A stretch of 64,000 bases of DNA. It comes from Halolactibacillus halophilus. Lineage in GTDB: Bacteria > Bacillota > Bacilli > Bacillales > Amphibacillaceae. Position 1 is the stretch's first letter. Each line of letters starts with the position of its first letter. A program made the position numbers and the translations under genes. This document shows, one piece after another, positions 1 to 8,704 of this stretch. The stretch covers positions 1 to 64,000 of the forward strand of contig NZ_FOXC01000007.1 of assembly GCF_900115605.1 (NCBI RefSeq), given 5' to 3'. Below the pieces are notes generated by a model. That model made no database searches and was not told the DNA's origin. It saw only the letters and a list, made by a program, of their open reading frames with translations.

Positions 1-583
1 GCGTCTTTTATACCCTGAACTTCTCTTATCAATGTTAGGTGAGATACCGTTAATTTGGCTTTTCTTTGAACTTAGTAGAGAGAAATCTACAGGGACAAAG
101 GTTGCTCCGTCGGACCAACCAAGTGTAAGTAAACGAAAACCTTTGTAGTATCTCATCTTCTGAGAAGCATGATCAAAGCAACGTGCCAGTAATTCAACAG
201 ATTTACTTCGATTTCTATCATAAGATGAGTCATCCAAAATGAGAACCTTTGGTCGTTGGTGATTGGTTAACTTGGTTACTTTACCAATAGTATAACGACT
301 TAGGTTAAGTAGGAACTTACGCCAATTGAATGGTTGAGTGATTCATAAAGCGATAAACGGCATCCTTTGCGGGAAAATCGTGAGATTTCTTACTTTCAAG
401 TGTTCTAAACCAGTTCTTATTTCTGAATATGAGACCAAAAACAAGCTGAAATAAATACCCGCTAGAAAAACCAAGTGCTTTCGTAATACCGGCATTTCTC
501 AAGTGTTGTAAAACTTTGAGTTCTTTAAAAATGACATTTAATTCATTTGGTAGTTGCTTATTTAGGTCATTATTAGTTATCAT
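1..583 (-). pseudogene. IS4-superfamily-like DDE transposase, frameshifted and cut by window edge
   Basis: Reads leftward from an ATG at 583 with a GAGG-type ribosome binding site just upstream. The first 88 codons end at a TAA near 317. An extra A in the run around 322-325 explains this: shifting one base restores a long frame (FNWRKFLLNLSRYTIGKV...) that stays open to base 1. The restored part contains ILDDSSYDRNRSKSVELLA and a GWSDGATFVPVDFSLLSS stretch, typical of DDE transposases of IS4-like elements; the exact family is not certain. The C-terminal part lies outside the window. It is probably an inactive insertion sequence copy, although programmed frameshifting or a read error cannot be excluded. 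Confidence 0.8.
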
Positions 584-772
584 ATAGGAGACACCTCTTC
601 TGTATGTTATTGTGTTTTGGTTAACTCAATTATACCAAACAGGAGTGGTGTTTTTTTATATTTTTTTAAAAGCAACATGAGTATTTAATTAACTAATGTT
701 CTTAGAATCACTAAGTTTAGCAGTCATTTTTGAACTGCGAAAGTTGAGTTAATTACTAATAAATTTAAGACG

Positions 773-991
773 TTATTGTTTTTTACTAAAAGTTTTCATA
801 GCATCATAAACTACCAACAAACCGATAATTAATGAACTCGTTCTCAATATAAATTCTGCAACTAAAAGGTTGCCCATAACTCTTTGTACATCATACGATG
901 CTCCAGTTATAATAACAGGAGAAAAAATTATAAGTGTTCCAACTATTAGACCGATAATTAAAAAAGATAAATTTATTACGTTTTTTTTCAT
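773..991 (-). CDS. Small two-helix membrane protein, 72 aa, unknown function
   Basis: Has a clear GGAGG ribosome binding site about 7 bases before the ATG. Two hydrophobic segments (about residues 7-28 and 42-63) are joined by a short loop, and the C-terminus is basic. The start lies only 17 bases after the final stop of the broken secreted-protein gene at 1009-1677, so the two look like one transcription unit. A small membrane protein beside a small secreted protein could be an immunity or accessory protein, but that is inference from arrangement. I do not recognise a family. Confidence 0.6.
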   Translation of the reverse strand: MKKNVINLSFLIIGLIVGTLIIFSPVIITGASYDVQRVMGNLLVAEFILRTSSLIIGLLVVYDAMKTFSKKQ

Positions 992-1008
992 GGTTAGCCT
1001 CCAGAGAA

Positions 1009-1677
1009 TTAAAAGTATTTGTATCCTTCTTGATATTTATATTTGTACCAACTTGTAGCATGAGATACCCCAAATGAAACGCTACCATATTTTCCGATTC
1101 CTATGTTTAGACTACCGTTATAAGTAGTGGTACCGTTATTATAAAAATCACCATTTAAAATATAGAATATCTTATTTGGATCCTCTAATTTAGTATAAAT
1201 TTCACCACTAAATTGTTTTTATTTACCATTATACGACCTATTCAATGAAACTTTTAATATTTTTTTAATTGCTCTAAAACTACCTCCCCGTTCATCGGTT
1301 TGGCAATAATATCTAATTTGAGGTTTATAAGTCGATGTTACACTTACGCTAGTACTTATAGTTCTGTAAGTTGCAGTAGCTGCTGCAGCTACTGAAGATT
1401 TATTTACTACCTTACCAGAGGTTCCGTATAAAGAACTAGTTAATTCGTTACGAGCTTGTTCTTTTGAAATGTTTTGATCATTTGCAACTTCACTTACTAA
1501 CTCTTCATAAGTTAAAACATCACTTATCCCTTCAGTGGACTCATCAATTACTAATTCTTGTCCAAGCTCAACCTTGTTGTCCTTCAAAGAGGACGATCCA
1601 GTTTGAGCAAACACAGAAGTAGTCGATACAGTTAAAAACATGATGACAGATAGTGCGACAATCAATACTTTTTTCAA
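1009..1677 (-). pseudogene. Secreted protein of unknown family interrupted by an in-frame TAA
   Basis: Starts at an ATG (1677) behind an AGGAGG site. Residues 1-24 form a signal peptide (MKK, hydrophobic core, SVFA cleavage region). A long acidic pro-like segment follows, then a Thr/Ser/Ala-rich stretch (SVAAAATATYRTISTSVSV) and a region with a single Cys. Codon 153 is TAA at 1219-1221. The same frame continues without another stop for about 69 codons to TAA at 1009-1011. The continuation (KQFSGEIYTKLED, FYILNGDFYNNGTTTYNG, GSVSFGVSHATSWYKY) looks like genuine beta-rich secreted protein. The next gene starts 17 bases after the distal stop, so that stop is the ancestral end. A one-base change is enough to explain the stop. 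A bacteriocin-like or envelope-active role is speculative. Confidence 0.75.
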
Positions 1678-2053
1678 ATATATAACCTCCTAAATTTTAG
1701 TTAATTTTAGTGTATAACTATATTATATCACTGTCAATAGTTCACAATTAAAAATATTTTTTAACACGGGAGTTTGACACTTCATTTCTCTAAAAACACT
1801 CTTAAGCCTTGATATGGCCTTATTTTTTTGTCGAATTTGGCGTTATAGAAACCCAAGAGATCCGCAAAAAACACCTCGGCATTGATTCTCAAGAATGAGC
1901 GCGTCAATGTGCTAAGACACTGGAGGATTGTCATAACTTTTCTTTGAGAGAGCATTGTACAAAAGTAAAGGAAGGCAATAATAGAAAAGTGTACATCAAC
2001 AAAATAATTGGAACAGTAAAAAACATATATTCGTGCGAAGTTTTCGGCTAAAG

Positions 2054-2089
2054 TGGTTCACTTTTCAAGTAATATTCTGGTTCACTTTT
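2054..2089. repeat. Two copies of TGGTTCACTTTT, 24 bp apart
   Basis: Exact 12-bp direct repeats at 2054-2065 and 2078-2089. Closely spaced copies of a short motif like this are found at the ends of some IS21-type elements, but no istA/istB remnant is visible here, so the assignment is weak. Confidence 0.5.
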
Positions 2090-2222
2090 AAGATAACACA
2101 TACATTCTTGAAAGCTATTTTGGATTATACAAGATTTTCTCTTCGCGGAAAAGAACACGTAGAGAATGAATGAGGATTTGCATTATTGGTAACCTTTTTC
2201 AAGGATGAAATTACTAAAATAG

Positions 2223-2264
2223 AACCGGATGTGATCTTCTTATCAGAAAAACACATCCGGTTTT
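2223..2264 (+). terminator. Hairpin, possible orphan terminator
   Basis: An 11-bp perfect stem (AACCGGATGTG paired with CACATCCGGTT) is followed by TT. No intact gene ends just before it, so it may be left from a lost gene. Confidence 0.45.
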
Positions 2265-2456
2265 CACTTCATATTTTCGAGTTTTGCTTCAGACTCTTTT
2301 TGTTAAGAATGTGTAAAGTACTTGTATTTATAAAGAGGATTCCTTAGTATATAAGTAGATGATTATATAAGGTTAATGAGTTAATAAGTAGGGAAAAGTA
2401 ACAGTGTGAAAGATAGGTAGTTGATCATTAAAAAGATACTCTAGGAGGCACACAAA

Positions 2457-4106
2457 ATGAAACTAATTGTCATAGGCGCAGTAGCCGCCGGAACATCAGC
2501 GGCCGCAAAAGCAAGACGAAATCAAGATGATTTAGACATTACGATTTATGAAAAAGATATCGATATTTCTTACTCAGGTTGTGGATTACCATATTATATC
2601 GGAAATGAAGTAGAATCGATTGAAACGTTAACCCCAAGAGATCCTGCTTTCTTCAAGAAAAAATACAACATTGATATTCATACCGCTCATTTAGTAACCG
2701 AGATTGACCATGATAACCAACAAGTGCATGTAAAAAACTTAAAAACAGGTGAAATCTTTACAGATGCCTACGATAAACTCGTTATCGCTACCGGCGCAAA
2801 AAGTATAGCACCACCAATTGATGGTGTTGATTTACCACACGTCCATGCTTTACGAACAGTTCAAGATGCGCGTCAGATTAAAGGATATATCGATGACCAT
2901 CAACCGAAAAAAGCTGTGATTGTTGGAACGGGATTCATTGGGTTCGAGATGCTTGAAAACTTAATTGAACGAGATATAGAAGTAGTCATCGTTGAGATGA
3001 AATCACATATTACCTCAAATCTTGATCCTGATATGGCGGACTATTTAGAAGATAAGCTTATAAAAAAAGGGATTGATGTAAGAACAGACACAACTGTCAA
3101 AGCGATTCAAGCCAATCACGTGAAGATTGACGAAACAGAAACGATTCCAGCGGAACTTGTTATTTTAGCAACCGGTGTGAAACCAAATGTCGCCCTCGCA
3201 AAAGCGATTGGCGTTGAGATTGGTGAAACAGGGGCAATTAAAGTAAATGAGCGCATGGAGACAAATCTTAAAAATGTTTATAGCTGCGGGGACTGTATTG
3301 AAACCTTTCAGCGACAAACAAATAAACCCGTTTACCGTCCACTTGGGTCGACGGCGAATAAAACCGGCCGGATCGCAGGTGACCAATTGTCTGGCGGTTC
3401 ATTAGAATTTAAAGGGATTCTCGGGACAAGTATTTATAAATTATTTGAATTTACCATCGCTAATACCGGTCTATCTGAAGTGGAAGCACGGGCAGAAGGG
3501 TTTGATATTGAAGTTTCCCACAATATTAAACCAGATAAACCGGCTTACTTTAATGGAACGGAGATGAATATTAAGGCGATTGCTGACCGAGCATCTAAAA
3601 AGTTACTTGGCGTGCAAATTGTTGGACAAGAGGGGGTCGATAAGCGAATCGATGTTTTTAGTACATTGATTACTTATGGTGCAACGGTCGATGAGTTATT
3701 TCATTTAGATCTTGCTTATGCTCCGCCATTTTCAACGACTAAAGATCCGGTTCATTATAGCGGAATGATTTTAGATAATGCGTTGTCTAAAGGACGTCCG
3801 CTAAAGACGAGTGATGATGTTCGTGAGCTAGAAGCGAACGGTGAGAAGATTCAAATTGTCGATACCCGGATTGAAAAGCAACACCTCGCTAATTGCGTGG
3901 ACGGCGCAGTGAGTATGCCGCATGCGGTTATTCGGGCACGGCTAAATGAGCTTGATAAAAACTTACCGACAGTGACGTATTGTAACAGTGGTACAACGGG
4001 TAATGCAGTTCAGAATATATTACTCAACCACGGCTTTAATGATGTCTCAAACTTATCGGGTGGGAATAAGTTTTATCAAGCGACGAAAAAAACGCGTGAT
4101 CAATAA
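2457..4106 (+). CDS. cdr: CoA-disulfide reductase with C-terminal rhodanese domain, 549 aa
   Basis: FAD- and NAD(P)H-dependent disulfide reductase of the CoADR/Nox family that keeps coenzyme A or related thiols reduced in the cytoplasm. The N-terminus has the dinucleotide fold (VIGAVAAGTSAAAKARR, residues 5-21) and the single redox cysteine in SYSGCGLPYYIG (Cys42). A second nucleotide fold is at VIVGTGFIGFEM. ATGVKPN and the FAD motif YSCGDCIE follow. Residues about 450-549 form a rhodanese domain with Cys509 in TYCNSGTTG, so this is the fused CoADR-RHD type, which handles persulfides and polysulfides in characterised members. AGGAGG precedes the ATG. It stands alone with its own terminator at 4153-4192. 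Confidence 0.9.
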   Translation: MKLIVIGAVAAGTSAAAKARRNQDDLDITIYEKDIDISYSGCGLPYYIGNEVESIETLTPRDPAFFKKKYNIDIHTAHLVTEIDHDNQQVHVKNLKTGEIFTDAYDKLVIATGAKSIAPPIDGVDLPHVHALRTVQDARQIKGYIDDHQPKKAVIVGTGFIGFEMLENLIERDIEVVIVEMKSHITSNLDPDMADYLEDKLIKKGIDVRTDTTVKAIQANHVKIDETETIPAELVILATGVKPNVALAKAIGVEIGETGAIKVNERMETNLKNVYSCGDCIETFQRQTNKPVYRPLGSTANKTGRIAGDQLSGGSLEFKGILGTSIYKLFEFTIANTGLSEVEARAEGFDIEVSHNIKPDKPAYFNGTEMNIKAIADRASKKLLGVQIVGQEGVDKRIDVFSTLITYGATVDELFHLDLAYAPPFSTTKDPVHYSGMILDNALSKGRPLKTSDDVRELEANGEKIQIVDTRIEKQHLANCVDGAVSMPHAVIRARLNELDKNLPTVTYCNSGTTGNAVQNILLNHGFNDVSNLSGGNKFYQATKKTRDQ

Positions 4107-4152
4107 GAAAGCTGCATGAGTTATCAATCATTTCCTTTATAATAACAGAGAT

Positions 4153-4192
4153 TAAAAGAGAAAGTCGCCTCTATAGGTGACTTTCTCTTTTA
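4153..4192 (+). terminator. Terminator of the CoA-disulfide reductase gene
   Basis: A long stem of about 17 bp (AAAAGAGAAAGTC with GACTTTCTCTTTT) ends in a T-rich tail. It lies about 50 bases after the stop. Confidence 0.85.
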
Positions 4193-4298
4193 TACTGGAT
4201 TTATCGATGAATCCACTGGATTTTTATCCCATTTAATTTCCGATAAAGTTTAGAATAGTATAAAAAAGTAGAGGGTGACATTCAATTATTGTCCAACT

Positions 4299-4342
4299 AA
4301 AATAGACCCGAGATGCTCATTTTAAGCGTCTCAGGTCTATTT
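4299..4342. terminator. Hairpin between converging genes
   Basis: A 17-bp imperfect stem (AAATAGACCCGAGATGC with GCGTCTCAGGTCTATTT) has two G-U pairs. Neither side has a strong U-run. It may end leftward transcription of the importer operon. The preceding CATTCAATTATTGTCCAACT stretch could be insertion-sequence debris. Confidence 0.45.
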
Positions 4343-4432
4343 ATGTGTTGCTTCATATTCAGCTAATTGCTTAAGTTTGAAAAAATCTTTACAAGAACTT
4401 TATTGCTATAAGGTTTTTTGCTTTCAATCATG

Positions 4433-5950
4433 TTACTCGATTAATCCTGCTTCAGTTAAATAGTCTCGTGCGACAACACTGGCATCTTCATTATCAACTC
4501 CGACACGGTAGTTCATCTCGCGCATTTCATCAGAGGTAATTTGTCCACCCAGTTGGTTTAAAACTCTTTCAAGTTCTGGGTATTCTTCTAACGTTTCGGC
4601 ACGTAATAACGGCGCACCTTGATAAGGTGGGAATAATTCTTGGTCGTCCTCTAAGACGACTAAGTTATAGCGTTCAATCTCAGGATCGGTTGAGTAAGCA
4701 TCAATTAAATTAATGTCACCTGACTCAATCGCCTGATAACGCAAACTTGGCTCCATCGTTTGCAGTGATGGGAAGGTTAGGTCATAGAGTGATTGAATCC
4801 CGAGATACCCATCTTCACGGTCAGAAAATTCTAAGGTGAAGCCTGCCTTAATATCTCCAAGTGCACGGTTTAAGTCAGAAATGGTCACCAAGTCATATTG
4901 ATTTGCTAGTTCTTCAGTAACAGCCAAGGCATACGTATTATTGAAGGCCATTGGTTCTAATAAAGCCATATTATAGTCACGGAGAATACCACTTCGTGCT
5001 TGTTCGTACACAGCTTCTTTTGTATTCGTTTCAGCTTGTTCTTTGATGAGTTCTCCTAAAACGGTACCGGTAAATTCAGGATAGAGATCAATTTCTTCGT
5101 TATCAAGCGCATCAAAGACAAAGCTTGTTTTACCTAAGCCGGACCGTGTTTCTACATTAACATCCATCTCTTCTTCAATTAGGGCTTTATACATCTCAAC
5201 GAGAATCTCTGGTTCAGCACCTAATTTCCCCCCAATGACAAGCGTGTCTTCATCTTGATTTAAGAGTGAAGGGGCGAGTGTTAAACCAAGCGTAAGAATA
5301 AGGATTGCCACAATGGCTGTAATGGAATACTTATAATTGACGTGCTCGAGCTTTCTTAAGATAAAGTCAAATAAAATGGCTAATAATGCAGCTGGGATCG
5401 CACCAATAAAGATAAGAGCGGTATTATTTCGGTCAATACCAAGCAAAATGATATCGCCTAAGCCACCCGCTCCAATAAGTGCAGCAAGTGTAGCTGTACC
5501 AACGATCAATACCATGGCTGTTCGAATACCTGCCATAATAACAGGCATAGCAAGCGGGATTTCCACTTTAACGAGCCGTTTTTTAGAGTTCATCCCCATC
5601 GCTGTAGCAGCTTCAATGAGCGAATCGTCTACTTCTTTAATTCCAGTATACGTATTTCTTACAATTGGCAACAGGGCATAAACCGTTAAAGCAATAACCG
5701 CAGGCACTTTGCCAATCCCGAATAAAGGAATAAACAAACCGAGTAACGCAAGGGATGGAATGGTTTGAAGGACAGCGGTCACGTTGATAATCGTTTCAGC
5801 AACGTTTTCTTTTCTCGTTAAATAAATGCCGAGTGGAATAGAGATAAGTACCGCAAAAAACAGCGCAATAAATGACAGTTGGATATGTTCAAGCAGAGCA
5901 CTTAATAGTTGGTCTTGCCTTTGAGAAAGTGTGTCAAAGAATATAGACAT
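4433..5950 (-). CDS. egtU: EgtU-type ABC importer: fused permease and substrate-binding protein, 505 aa
   Basis: OpuC-superfamily importer subunit in which one chain carries the membrane channel and the solute receptor. Residues about 10-215 are a BPD_transp_1 permease (AVLQTIPSLALLGLFIPLFG; GTATLAALIGAGGLGDIILLG). A further helix lies near 225-245. Residues about 255-505 are an OpuAC-like binding domain (GKTSFVFDAL, DLYPEFTGT, FPPYQGAPLLR). From memory the receptor half closely resembles the ergothioneine receptor EgtU of pneumococcus and Listeria, more than the carnitine/choline OpuC proteins. A quaternary amine substrate remains possible. The start at 5950 was chosen because AAAGGAG lies 9 bases before it; an upstream in-frame ATG at 5989 lies inside the ATPase gene. 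The gap to egtV is 1 base, implying coupled translation. Confidence 0.85.
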   Translation of the reverse strand: MSIFFDTLSQRQDQLLSALLEHIQLSFIALFFAVLISIPLGIYLTRKENVAETIINVTAVLQTIPSLALLGLFIPLFGIGKVPAVIALTVYALLPIVRNTYTGIKEVDDSLIEAATAMGMNSKKRLVKVEIPLAMPVIMAGIRTAMVLIVGTATLAALIGAGGLGDIILLGIDRNNTALIFIGAIPAALLAILFDFILRKLEHVNYKYSITAIVAILILTLGLTLAPSLLNQDEDTLVIGGKLGAEPEILVEMYKALIEEEMDVNVETRSGLGKTSFVFDALDNEEIDLYPEFTGTVLGELIKEQAETNTKEAVYEQARSGILRDYNMALLEPMAFNNTYALAVTEELANQYDLVTISDLNRALGDIKAGFTLEFSDREDGYLGIQSLYDLTFPSLQTMEPSLRYQAIESGDINLIDAYSTDPEIERYNLVVLEDDQELFPPYQGAPLLRAETLEEYPELERVLNQLGGQITSDEMREMNYRVGVDNEDASVVARDYLTEAGLIE

Positions 5951-5951
5951 A

Positions 5952-6890
5952 TTAGACAGCTCCTTTCTCAAAATGATTGATAAAGGCATCGGTAAATGTT
6001 TCTTTATTTAGTAGACCGAGTGTTTGGTTGTCCTTTGTAATTAGGAGTGTGTCTGTTGTTTTAAAGTGCCTCATCAGTTCAAATACTGACGTTTCAAGTG
6101 GGATTTTTGGTGCGTCTTTAGCGTCTGTTGTTTCGATTAAGTCTTGAATATCAAAGTCTTCATCTTGTTGAACGCTTTTAGTAAAGGTTCGAACAAAGTC
6201 ATTGGCAGGGTTATATAAGAGCTCTTCGGGACTGCCGACTTGGATAATATCTCCGTCTTGCATTAAACAAATGCGGTCGGCAAGCTTAACGGCTTCACGA
6301 ATATCATGTGTCACAAACACAATCGTTTTTTTGATTTTTTTCTGTAAATCTTGAATGTCATTTTGCAGTTTCTCACGACTAATCGGATCAAGCGCACTAA
6401 ATGGCTCGTCCATAAGGATGATATCTGGGTCCGCCGCGAGTGCACGAACAACGCCGACGCGCTGTTGTTCTCCTCCAGATAATTCATGAGGCAGGCGTTT
6501 TCGGTATTTATCCGCATCAAGTCCAACCATGTTTAATAATTCAGTCACTCGGTAAGTGATGTCTTCACGTGACCATTTCTTTAGCTCTGGCACAATCGCG
6601 ATATTTTCTTCAATCGTAAGGTGAGGAAATAAAGCGATTTGTTGGAGCACATAGCCGATATTCCAACGCAGTTTATTAATGTTATACTCACTGATTTTTT
6701 TATCTTGAATAAAGATGGTGCCGTCAGAGATTGGAATGAGCCGGTTGATAGTTTTCAAGGTCGTTGTTTTACCACAACCACTTGGTCCAATGATAACAAA
6801 AAATTCTCCTTCTTTGACATCAAAGCTACTATCTTTTATTGCGGTGGTGCCATCTGGAAATGTTTTTTTAACGTTTTCGAAACGAATCAT
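5952..6890 (-). CDS. egtV: ABC importer ATPase, EgtV/OpuCA type, 312 aa
   Basis: Cytoplasmic ATPase that powers the adjacent fused permease-receptor. Walker A is GPSGCGKTTT, the signature is LSGGEQQR, and Walker B is DIILMDEPFSALD, followed by the H-loop FVTHD. The C-terminal about 60 residues are one CBS-like module (VFELMRHFKTTDTLLITKDN) rather than the tandem pair found in osmosensing OpuA-type ATPases, so osmotic gating by a CBS dimer is not assured. AAAGGAGAAC precedes the ATG. It is first in a two-gene operon. The substrate assignment depends wholly on the partner protein. Confidence 0.88.
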   Translation of the reverse strand: MIRFENVKKTFPDGTTAIKDSSFDVKEGEFFVIIGPSGCGKTTTLKTINRLIPISDGTIFIQDKKISEYNINKLRWNIGYVLQQIALFPHLTIEENIAIVPELKKWSREDITYRVTELLNMVGLDADKYRKRLPHELSGGEQQRVGVVRALAADPDIILMDEPFSALDPISREKLQNDIQDLQKKIKKTIVFVTHDIREAVKLADRICLMQDGDIIQVGSPEELLYNPANDFVRTFTKSVQQDEDFDIQDLIETTDAKDAPKIPLETSVFELMRHFKTTDTLLITKDNQTLGLLNKETFTDAFINHFEKGAV

Positions 6891-7111
6891 GTTGTTCTCC
6901 TTTCTTTGAATACTAAAAAGTATGTAAATAAGTATTCGTTAATCTTAATTACCCGTAATAACAAACTATCAAACGCTTGAGCCCAAAAGAGTAGTCATTC
7001 TTTCCGTATGTCTGATATGATAAGGAGGGATATAAAATAATATGAAAAAATACTAAAAACCCCTTCATAGAAGAAGCGTAAAAGTATTTTAATCAATTGG
7101 AGGATTAAGAA

Positions 7112-7513
7112 ATGAAAGAACGATTCAGACGTTTTATGCAAGGTCGTTATGGCCTTGATCAATTATATGTAGGGATGTTGGTGCTTTATTTCATCTTGTT
7201 GTTTTTTAGTCGCTGGTTTATGCCAGAATTAATGACAGGATTGATGACCGTGGTCATTTTGCTAGCTGTCTTTCGGATGTTCTCAAAAAATATTGTGGTA
7301 AGACAAAAAGAGAATGCGGTTTATTTACGGGTAATCAATCGAATCAAACATACCGTAAAAAAACTTGTTCAAAAAATAAAAGACCTTCCGACAAAACGCT
7401 ACCGTACGTGTCCGAATTGTGGGGTTACCTTAAGGTTACCGCGTAAAAGAGGACGGCACAAGGCGACGTGTCCAAAGTGTCAAGCGTCGTTCGAAGTGAA
7501 AATTCGGTTCTAA
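7112..7513 (+). CDS. Membrane protein with C-terminal zinc ribbon, 133 aa
   Basis: Two membrane helices (about residues 20-38 and 40-58) are followed by a basic linker. A four-cysteine zinc ribbon comes next: CPNCG at about 102-106 and CPKC at about 122-125, with arginine/lysine-rich sequence between them. Many Bacillota encode such unnamed proteins; no function is known to me. TTGGAGGATTAAGAA before the ATG is a good ribosome binding site. It is transcribed alone and ends at a hairpin (7527-7563). Confidence 0.75.
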   Translation: MKERFRRFMQGRYGLDQLYVGMLVLYFILLFFSRWFMPELMTGLMTVVILLAVFRMFSKNIVVRQKENAVYLRVINRIKHTVKKLVQKIKDLPTKRYRTCPNCGVTLRLPRKRGRHKATCPKCQASFEVKIRF

Positions 7514-7526
7514 ACAAAATATTAAG

Positions 7527-7563
7527 AAGAGCTGCGTTAAAAATTCGTACACGGCTCTTTTTT
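7527..7563 (+). terminator. Terminator after the zinc-ribbon gene
   Basis: AAGAGCTG pairs with CGGCTCTT, with one G-U pair, and is followed by TTTTT. Confidence 0.7.
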
Positions 7564-7809
7564 AGTGAATAGTGAAGACAGAGACGATTGTTTTTTTACG
7601 ATACCCCTAATATTCGCCCTATAACATCATCCAGTTACATCAAAATTATTTGAGAATAAGGCCAGTGATTCATATATGAAAAATAACAGTACACTTCATC
7701 TCTTATCTTTTGATGTCACAAATTATTTTTTGGGAATTTGTATAAGTAGCAGTTTACATCCAGGTAAAATAGTGAACGTAATAGAGAAAATCTTATTATT
7801 TATGTATAT

Positions 7810-7846
7810 AAAAAGCGGAGAAGACAGGGTCTTTTCCGCTTTTTCA
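7810..7846 (-). terminator. Terminator of the azoreductase gene
   Basis: A perfect 10-bp stem (AAAAAGCGGA with TCCGCTTTTT) lies just past the azoR stop. The A/T flanks make it work in both directions. Confidence 0.8.
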
Positions 7847-7853
7847 TTATGTC

Positions 7854-8483
7854 TTATTTTAAATTTTTAGCGACAGTTTTTACTTTCTCTAAGCCTTCAG
7901 CAATGATATCATCTGATTTTGTCGGGTCTTGGTTGTGACCTTCAATGATGACTTCATCAATGATTTCCATACCCATGACGCCACCAAATGATGTTTTCAT
8001 GTAGTTAACAGCCATTTCTAATGGTTGCATTTCTTTAGTTGAATAAACACCACCACGTGCGTTAAGTAGAATAATTTTCTTATCATTCATTAATTGAATC
8101 ATGTTGCCTTCAGTATCATATTTAAACGTGAAACCAGCTGAGAAGACATAATCAACGAATGTTTGTAATTTCGCTGGAATGGTTAAGTTCCATAATGGGA
8201 AGACAAAAGCGATAGTATCTGCTTTTTCAAATAAATCACGCGCTTTAGACTGAGCAGTAAAAAGACGATCCTCTGATTCTGTTAAAGGTTCGTGACCTTC
8301 AAGTTTCATATAAGCATTAAAGATATCTTGACCTAAGTAAGGGGTATCTTCTTTATAAACATCATAAACAGTCACGTCAACGTTGTCATTTTGTTTTAGT
8401 TCTTCCATAAATGCGTCATACATTTTTGGTGAGGTTGCTTGACTTGATGGACGGTCATTTGCCGTTACAACTAATAAATTCAT
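7854..8483 (-). CDS. azoR: FMN-dependent NADH azoreductase, 209 aa
   Basis: Flavodoxin-fold NAD(P)H:quinone/azo oxidoreductase of the AzoR family, cytosolic, thought to detoxify quinones by two-electron reduction. Visible features are the N-terminal beta strand plus phosphate loop (LLVVTANDRPSSQATS), the FMN-contact segment FPLWNLTIPAKLQTFVDYV, and LLNARGGVYS. The length of 209 aa matches the family. The ATG at 8483 was chosen because GGAGGAACG lies 7 bases upstream; an earlier in-frame ATG at 8543 has no such site. It is divergent from a TetR-family regulator, a common arrangement in which the regulator senses the quinone or electrophile. Confidence 0.88.
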   Translation of the reverse strand: MNLLVVTANDRPSSQATSPKMYDAFMEELKQNDNVDVTVYDVYKEDTPYLGQDIFNAYMKLEGHEPLTESEDRLFTAQSKARDLFEKADTIAFVFPLWNLTIPAKLQTFVDYVFSAGFTFKYDTEGNMIQLMNDKKIILLNARGGVYSTKEMQPLEMAVNYMKTSFGGVMGMEIIDEVIIEGHNQDPTKSDDIIAEGLEKVKTVAKNLK

Positions 8484-8704
8484 AATAATCGTTCCTCCAA
8501 TTAATTCGTTTATATTTAGCCAATCATAAAAAAAGAGTTTCAAATCATGACTACATTTGATATTATAATATTATCTTCGATTCAAGACAAATAAAGTGAA
8601 TCCAAATATCCGATTTTAAACAAATACATGACATTTGATCTATAAACGGCTAAATTTAACAGCAAGAAAACATGATTATATGATCGCAGATGGGGAGAGA
8701 ACCA
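8484..8704. promoter_or_regulatory. Divergent azoR / tetR control region
   Basis: AT-rich spacer of 221 bp carrying both promoters. The string ACATTTGAT occurs twice in the same orientation (near 8553 and 8632), and an ATAATATTAT palindrome lies near 8563-8572. Either could be a TetR-type operator; none is an obvious long palindrome. Confidence 0.4.

Larger units (their letters stand above)
1678..2456. other. Gene-poor accessory spacer
   Basis: No convincing gene on either strand. It contains short decayed-looking fragments, a 12-bp direct repeat at 2054-2089, a hairpin at 2223-2264 and the CoA-disulfide reductase leader. Its composition and position next to transposase debris suggest a former insertion site. 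Confidence 0.6.

Noticed and set aside
1720-2450. CRISPR array or phage attachment site in the gene-poor stretch
   Set aside because: Only one 12-bp repeat pair is present. There are no regularly spaced repeats, no integrase gene and no tRNA duplication.
5337-5681. Long open frames on the opposite strand inside egtU and inside other transporters and P-loop genes
   Set aside because: These are mirror frames of strongly coding genes, with low-complexity hydrophobic or Ser/Ile/Pro-rich products and no ribosome binding sites.
4433-6890. Osmotic glycine betaine importer OpuA/OpuC as the first label
   Set aside because: The receptor half fits EgtU better and the ATPase lacks a full tandem CBS pair. 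It is kept as the alternative.
7020-7060. AAGGAGGG followed by ATG-AAA-AAA-TAC-TAA as a possible leader peptide
   Set aside because: The spacing from the ribosome binding site to the ATG is about 12-13 bases, the product is four residues, and no paired attenuator hairpin with a U-run precedes the next gene.
7676-7870. 64-codon open frame on the + strand
   Set aside because: It has no good ribosome binding site, runs through the azoR terminator and overlaps the azoR end, and its product has no recognisable pattern.
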